Notes under the pieces: model-generated
What the model was told of the DNA's origin: nothing
What the model saw: only the letters and a program-made list of their open reading frames with translations
Database searches by the model: none
Translations under genes and position numbers: made by a program
Part shown: positions 42,918 to 45,801 of the stretch, piece by piece
How the letters are laid out: each line of letters opens with the position of its first letter
How positions within the stretch are numbered: position 1 is the first letter of the stretch
NCBI GenBank assembly: GCA_001830425.1
Contig: MIAA01000039.1
Location: 48,185 to 93,985, forward strand
Reading direction: 5' to 3'
Length of the DNA: 45,801 bases
Origin: Rhodospirillales bacterium RIFCSPLOWO2_02_FULL_58_16
Lineage (GTDB): Bacteria > Pseudomonadota > Alphaproteobacteria > Rhodospirillales > 2-02-FULL-58-16

Positions 42918-43946
42918 ATGACCCCGGCAACAGTGATTTTACGAATAGCGATCATAATCTTCCTTGCGGAAGGCATGGTCATGTTCGGCCTTTCGGTGAC
43001 CGGGTCGATTTTCTCGCAAAATGTCGAGGCCCTGGTCGATGCCGTCGTCTTGACCGTGCTTTCCACGCCTTTTATATATTTTTGGGTCATCAAGCCCTTT
43101 ATCGAAGCCCGCAACCAGGCAATCAACGATATACAGAAGGCCCATGACAAGCTGGAGGCGCGGGTCGAGGAGCGAACCTTTGAATTGGCGGTGGCGCGTG
43201 ACGGAGCCGAGATGGCGAGCCGCGCCAAGTCGTCCTTCCTCGCCGCGATGAGCCATGAGTTGCGCACGCCGCTCAACGCCATCATCGGCTTTTCCGAAAT
43301 GATGAGCCGAAAGACCTTCGGCCCCCTCGGCGATTCCCGTTACGCTGACTACGCCAATGACATCAGGGCAAGCGGCCTGTATCTGCTGGACATGATCAAC
43401 GACATCCTCGACCTGTCCAAGGTGGAAGCCGGCAAGCAGGCGCTGCTGGAGGAGGAATTGAATGTATCGAGCATCGTTTCCTCGTCTTTGGAAATGGTCA
43501 GGGAACGCGCCAAAGACGCCAAGGTGGAAATGACGGCGGAATTGCCGGCGGATACGCCGAGGCTGCTTGCCGACGGCCGCATGTTCAAACAGATCATGCT
43601 AAATTTATTGACCAACGCCATAAAGTTCACCCCGGAGGGGGGCAAGGTGACGATCAGCGGGGATATCGGCGGAGACGGCAGCTTCTCGCTGAGGGTGACC
43701 GATTCCGGCATCGGCATCGCCGAGGAAGACCTGGCGGTGATTCTGTCGCCCTTCGGTCAGGTGGACAACGAGTACACCCGCAGGCACAAGGGATCCGGCC
43801 TCGGCATACCCTTGGTCAAGGAATTGATCGAGATGCACGGCGGCGCGCTAAAAATTGAAAGCGCTGTCGGGATCGGCACCACCATCATCATCAATCTGCC
43901 GGCATGGCGCATTATCAACCTCCCCGTAATTCCAACCTCCCCGTAA
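42918..43946 (+). CDS. Membrane-anchored sensor histidine kinase
   Basis: 342 residues. Two membrane helices (about 8-30 and 38-60) have almost no periplasmic loop. A coiled-coil linker (about 68-105) leads to HisKA with the phosphorylated His in FLAAMSHELRTPLNAIIGFS, then the HATPase domain with the N box (MLNLLTNAIKFTPEGGKVTI), the G1 box (VTDSGIGIAEEDLAVILSPF) and the G2 box (HKGSGLGIPLVKELIEMHGG). There is no receiver domain and no adjacent response-regulator gene, so it is an orphan. It is divergent from the coiled-coil/cyclase operon. The C-terminus was altered by a 17-base tandem duplication (43916-43949), which shifts the frame and ends the protein at INLPVIPTSP. Confidence 0.9.
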   Translation: MTPATVILRIAIIIFLAEGMVMFGLSVTGSIFSQNVEALVDAVVLTVLSTPFIYFWVIKPFIEARNQAINDIQKAHDKLEARVEERTFELAVARDGAEMASRAKSSFLAAMSHELRTPLNAIIGFSEMMSRKTFGPLGDSRYADYANDIRASGLYLLDMINDILDLSKVEAGKQALLEEELNVSSIVSSSLEMVRERAKDAKVEMTAELPADTPRLLADGRMFKQIMLNLLTNAIKFTPEGGKVTISGDIGGDGSFSLRVTDSGIGIAEEDLAVILSPFGQVDNEYTRRHKGSGLGIPLVKELIEMHGGALKIESAVGIGTTIIINLPAWRIINLPVIPTSP

Positions 43947-44057
43947 TTCCTACAAATCTATTTATCCGACTGTGATGTCCGTCACATACAAAGCTTCTTT
44001 GATATGGGATCATACGGTCAGTCTTAGGATTTCCCCTCCCGAGACGTTCCCCCCTCT

Positions 44058-44094
44058 CTCCCCGGCGCCCGAAAGGTTCCGGGGAGTTTTCTTT
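44058..44094 (+). terminator. Rho-independent terminator downstream of the histidine kinase (or of a small RNA)
   Basis: Stem CTCCCCGG (44058-44065) with CCGGGGAG (44079-44086), then TTTTCTTT. The 5' side is preceded by C-rich sequence (TTTCCCCTCCCGAGACG, 44029-44045). It lies about 110 bases after the histidine-kinase stop. It may end that transcript or a short C-rich RNA starting near 44015-44030. Confidence 0.7.
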
Positions 44095-44159
44095 CGGCGT
44101 TTATGAACGCCGGATGAACGGAGCGCTCAGGGCCGGTTCATGGCGGCTTGTTATTATCC

Positions 44160-44237
44160 GCCGATTATCGCTGCCATCCTCCTCCCCCCCCCCAACCCGA
44201 TGGCAGCTAAAACCCCGCCTCCCCAAGGCGGGGTTTT
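44160..44237 (+). ncRNA. Candidate small RNA with CCTCCTCCC loop (CcsR/cuckoo-RNA-like)
   Basis: Two stem-loops are in tandem. The first has a nine-base-pair stem GCTGCCATC (44170-44178) / GATGGCAGC (44199-44207) around a C-rich loop; CCTCCTCCC (44178-44186) overlaps the last stem base. The second (44209-44237) is a strong terminator, stem CCCCGCCT / AGGCGGGG with flanking A and T runs. This is the layout of alphaproteobacterial CcsR/'cuckoo' small RNAs, which show an anti-Shine-Dalgarno loop. The 5' end is a guess and no clear promoter was found. The second hairpin could equally be the terminator of the minus-strand gene ending at 44256. Confidence 0.4.
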
Positions 44238-44255
44238 TTCTTTCGGCGCTCCACC

Positions 44256-44897
44256 TTACAGCCCGAACTTGTTTCTTACCGCGTCGGCGAGGGCGGCGGC
44301 ATCGGCGATGGCTTCCTCGCGGGCTTGCAAAGAGGGGTCTTTGCCGGCCTCCAGCAGGGCTTTGGCCTTGAGAAGTTTCTTGAGGCGTTTTTCTTCGCCC
44401 TTGAGTTCGATTTCCATCTTGCGGATGCGTTTGTTCAGACCCTCTACCCGGTGGAGCGTTCGCGCCCGATTTCCGGCGGCGCGGCGGCGGAAGTATTTGC
44501 GTAACGGCCACTCGCCGATGACGGCGAACAGCCAGACGCCGGTGATCCCGAAGATAATGGCGACCACCAGAAAGCTTGCCTTCTGGAAAGCCATGACGGT
44601 TCCCCAAAAGCCGATGGTGACGGTGGCCGAGGCGATGGTAAACAACAGACGACGGGTGACGATGTAGTCATCCTGATAAGTTTGTTCGGCCTCGACAATG
44701 GCGCCGGCGATCTCGCTGCGCGCCATATCCTGCCATTGCTTGAAGTTCATCCCCTCGGAAATGGTGCGTCCGTCGCGGATGAATTGCTCTAACCGTTTAA
44801 GCACGAATTCAGCCCTCTGCTCGGGTGTCGGATGTCCGCCCTTGCCGGGAAGGTTCTTGGGGTCGTCCTGAAGAAGGTCAAATTCGTCCTTTGCCAT
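44256..44897 (-). CDS. Hypothetical membrane protein with C-terminal coiled coil
   Basis: 213 residues, no family recognised. The N-terminal 85 residues are polar and charged (GGHPTPEQRAEFVLKRLEQF). Two adjacent hydrophobic segments (about 84-104, LLFTIASATVTIGFWGTVM, and 109-127, FLVVAIIFGITGVWLFAVI) form a membrane hairpin. A basic, highly charged coiled coil follows (RVEGLNKRIRKMEIELKGEE, KRLKKLLKAKALLEAG), ending in ADAAALADAVRNKFGL. Both ends are probably cytoplasmic. It is flanked downstream by a strong bidirectional hairpin (44209-44237) and upstream by an extremely AT-rich gap shared with the next gene. Confidence 0.7.
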   Translation of the reverse strand: MAKDEFDLLQDDPKNLPGKGGHPTPEQRAEFVLKRLEQFIRDGRTISEGMNFKQWQDMARSEIAGAIVEAEQTYQDDYIVTRRLLFTIASATVTIGFWGTVMAFQKASFLVVAIIFGITGVWLFAVIGEWPLRKYFRRRAAGNRARTLHRVEGLNKRIRKMEIELKGEEKRLKKLLKAKALLEAGKDPSLQAREEAIADAAALADAVRNKFGL

Positions 44898-45009
44898 CCT
44901 GTGATTATAACAAAGCAGTTTGACGAATTGCGATGTTTAATAAAATTTTATGTAAATAAGTAATTAAATTTAAATTGAAGTATAGATAAAATAATAATAA
45001 ATAAAATTG

Positions 45010-45038
45010 TTGACAAAAACGATTATTAATTATACAAT
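45010..45038 (+). promoter_or_regulatory. Near-consensus sigma-70 promoter in AT-rich island
   Basis: Perfect TTGACA (45010-45015), exactly 17 bases, then TACAAT (45033-45038). It is embedded in an AT-rich block (about 44930-45045) quite unlike the GC-rich surroundings, which may act as an UP element or a nucleoid-protein target. It gives a leader of roughly 35 bases before the small membrane-protein gene. Confidence 0.75.
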
Positions 45039-45079
45039 TCCCATGTTGATCTGGAATATCTAACTAAGTGGAGCGCACA

Positions 45080-45322
45080 ATGGTCCGCAATGATTTCTTG
45101 GTAACCACTGTTTTGGCCATGGCGATTACCGTGGGAATCGCGGCTCACCTGATATACAGCAGTAAGTCCGCCGTTCAGGTGAATGTCGTTTCACAGGAAA
45201 GGGCGGCGATAAGCGACAAGGCGCTCAGCGCCGGAATCAGCCCCGGCGCCGGCAATAAACTCAGGCGGGCAAGCAGCATTCTTCTGGAGGATGTTTCCGT
45301 CATGGTGGTGAACAGCATTTGA
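45080..45322 (+). CDS. Small single-pass membrane protein
   Basis: 80 residues from the ATG at 45080, which has GGAG six bases upstream (a GTG at 45068 is rejected because it overlaps that site). One hydrophobic segment (FLVTTVLAMAITVGIAAHLI, about 6-25) is an uncleaved anchor or long signal. The remainder is polar (SAVQVNVVSQERAAISDKAL) and ends in a strand-like LLEDVSVMVVNSI. No family is recognised. The best promoter in the window stands directly upstream, so the gene is likely well expressed. Probably periplasmic-facing after the anchor; function unknown. Confidence 0.7.
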   Translation: MVRNDFLVTTVLAMAITVGIAAHLIYSSKSAVQVNVVSQERAAISDKALSAGISPGAGNKLRRASSILLEDVSVMVVNSI

Positions 45323-45439
45323 CGCCGATGAATAAACCGTGACATTCCCCAAAAATTTCAGCAAAAGCCGAAGGCAAGCTGAGGCGGGGCGTTGGGACGA
45401 CCCCCGGACTGAAAGTCAGGGATGCCGAAGATGCGCTTC

Positions 45440-45538
45440 CGTCATTGCGACCGCGAGCGTCAGCGACGCGGGAAGCAATCCAGATGACAACTAACGCTCC
45501 ATGGATTGCTTCGTCGGCTTCGCCTCCTCGCAATGACG
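45440..45538. repeat. Dispersed inverted repeat (CGTCATTGCGA type)
   Basis: Long imperfect hairpin: CGTCATTGCGA at the left end and TCGCAATGACG at the right end, with GGAAGCAATCCA and TGGATTGCTTC forming the inner arms. Part of the same repeat type is seen at 19666-19698. It fills much of the gene-free end of the window; nothing coding is convincing between 45323 and 45801. Confidence 0.75.
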
Positions 45539-45686
45539 GGCGGCTGGAAGAGTCTCCCCGAAAAATCGTCGTTTCACTTCAAAAAGGCAGATTCCAGAAT
45601 CACTTCAATGACTTGAATGTTTTGGGCTTAAGTTTTTGGGGAAGGTTCTGGATGAATAAACGGATTGACAGCCTGTCCGGTCGAAG

Positions 45687-45712
45687 CCCCTCCTGACCTC
45701 CCCTTTGTAAGG
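45687..45712. repeat. Fragment of the GC-rich palindromic element
   Basis: CCCCTCCTGACCTCCCCTTT then GTAAGG matches the right arm of the complete copy at 13721-13884 and is cut off after one arm. Confidence 0.6.
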
Positions 45713-45801
45713 CTATCGTATTCACACATCTTCGATTTTGATTCGAAATGGAACCCCTGATGGCCTTTTTCGATTCTTTTTGGAATGTGTAGCGCATGAG
45801 C

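Noticed and set aside
45600-45797. Minus-strand 65-codon ORF at the window end
   Set aside because: Overlaps a repeat fragment, has no ribosome site and no family resemblance; may be chance.

Overview
The window is about 60% GC and reads as a chromosomal segment of an alphaproteobacterium, most likely a Rhodospirillales-like free-living, flagellated lineage. The evidence is the order rpsT-dnaA-dnaN-recF-gyrB next to divergent mutM / ubiE-ubiB, a class A PBP, heptose (LPS inner core) genes, and chemotaxis and flagellar genes (cheZ, fliN). No rRNA or tRNA gene, CRISPR array, transposase gene or intact prophage was seen.

Layout. 1-3652: the end of an MscS-type channel gene coupled to a CII-like gene, a lone fliN, an MFS permease, a large nested palindrome array and a small unknown gene. 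3813-8585: ubiX, an orphan Tat-exported polyamine-type binding protein, mlaC plus a Sel1-repeat protein, cheZ, and a membrane protein. 8644-15182: an SDR sugar epimerase, a methyltransferase-glycosyltransferase fusion, cstA-ybdD, and an MNT/HEPN toxin-antitoxin pair followed by an RHH protein. 15183-27014: panD, ubiB, ubiE, mutM, a secreted protein, rpsT and dnaA-dnaN-recF-gyrB. 27066-39770: PBP1A-like, then a minus-strand operon (ADH/Gfo-Idh-MocA fusion, gmhA, hldE, a membrane methyltransferase), divergent asnB-like, a B12/radical-SAM protein and two DegT aminotransferases, which together suggest surface glycan synthesis and modification. 39840-45322: a GAF-GAF-PAS-adenylate cyclase-TPR protein translationally coupled to a coiled-coil protein built from five 36-residue repeats, a divergent histidine kinase, a hairpin-rich intergenic region with a candidate small RNA exposing an anti-Shine-Dalgarno loop, and a small membrane protein behind a near-consensus promoter.

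Most notable signals: (1) palindromic repeat families nested inside one another (four layers at 2869-3352, two at 37222-37541), with empty copies at 1541 and 13721; (2) a 281-bp inverted-repeat element between ubiE and ubiB whose ends form the ubiE stop codon and abut the ubiB start, with a solo end of the same family forming the stop of the Sel1 gene; (3) recF has no ATG/GTG/TTG start that would keep its N-terminal strand, but has a CTG after a perfect AGGAGG; (4) MutM has lost the last zinc cysteine; (5) the coiled-coil/cyclase pair; (6) the candidate CCTCCTCCC-loop sRNA. All calls come from reading the sequence; no database search was run.
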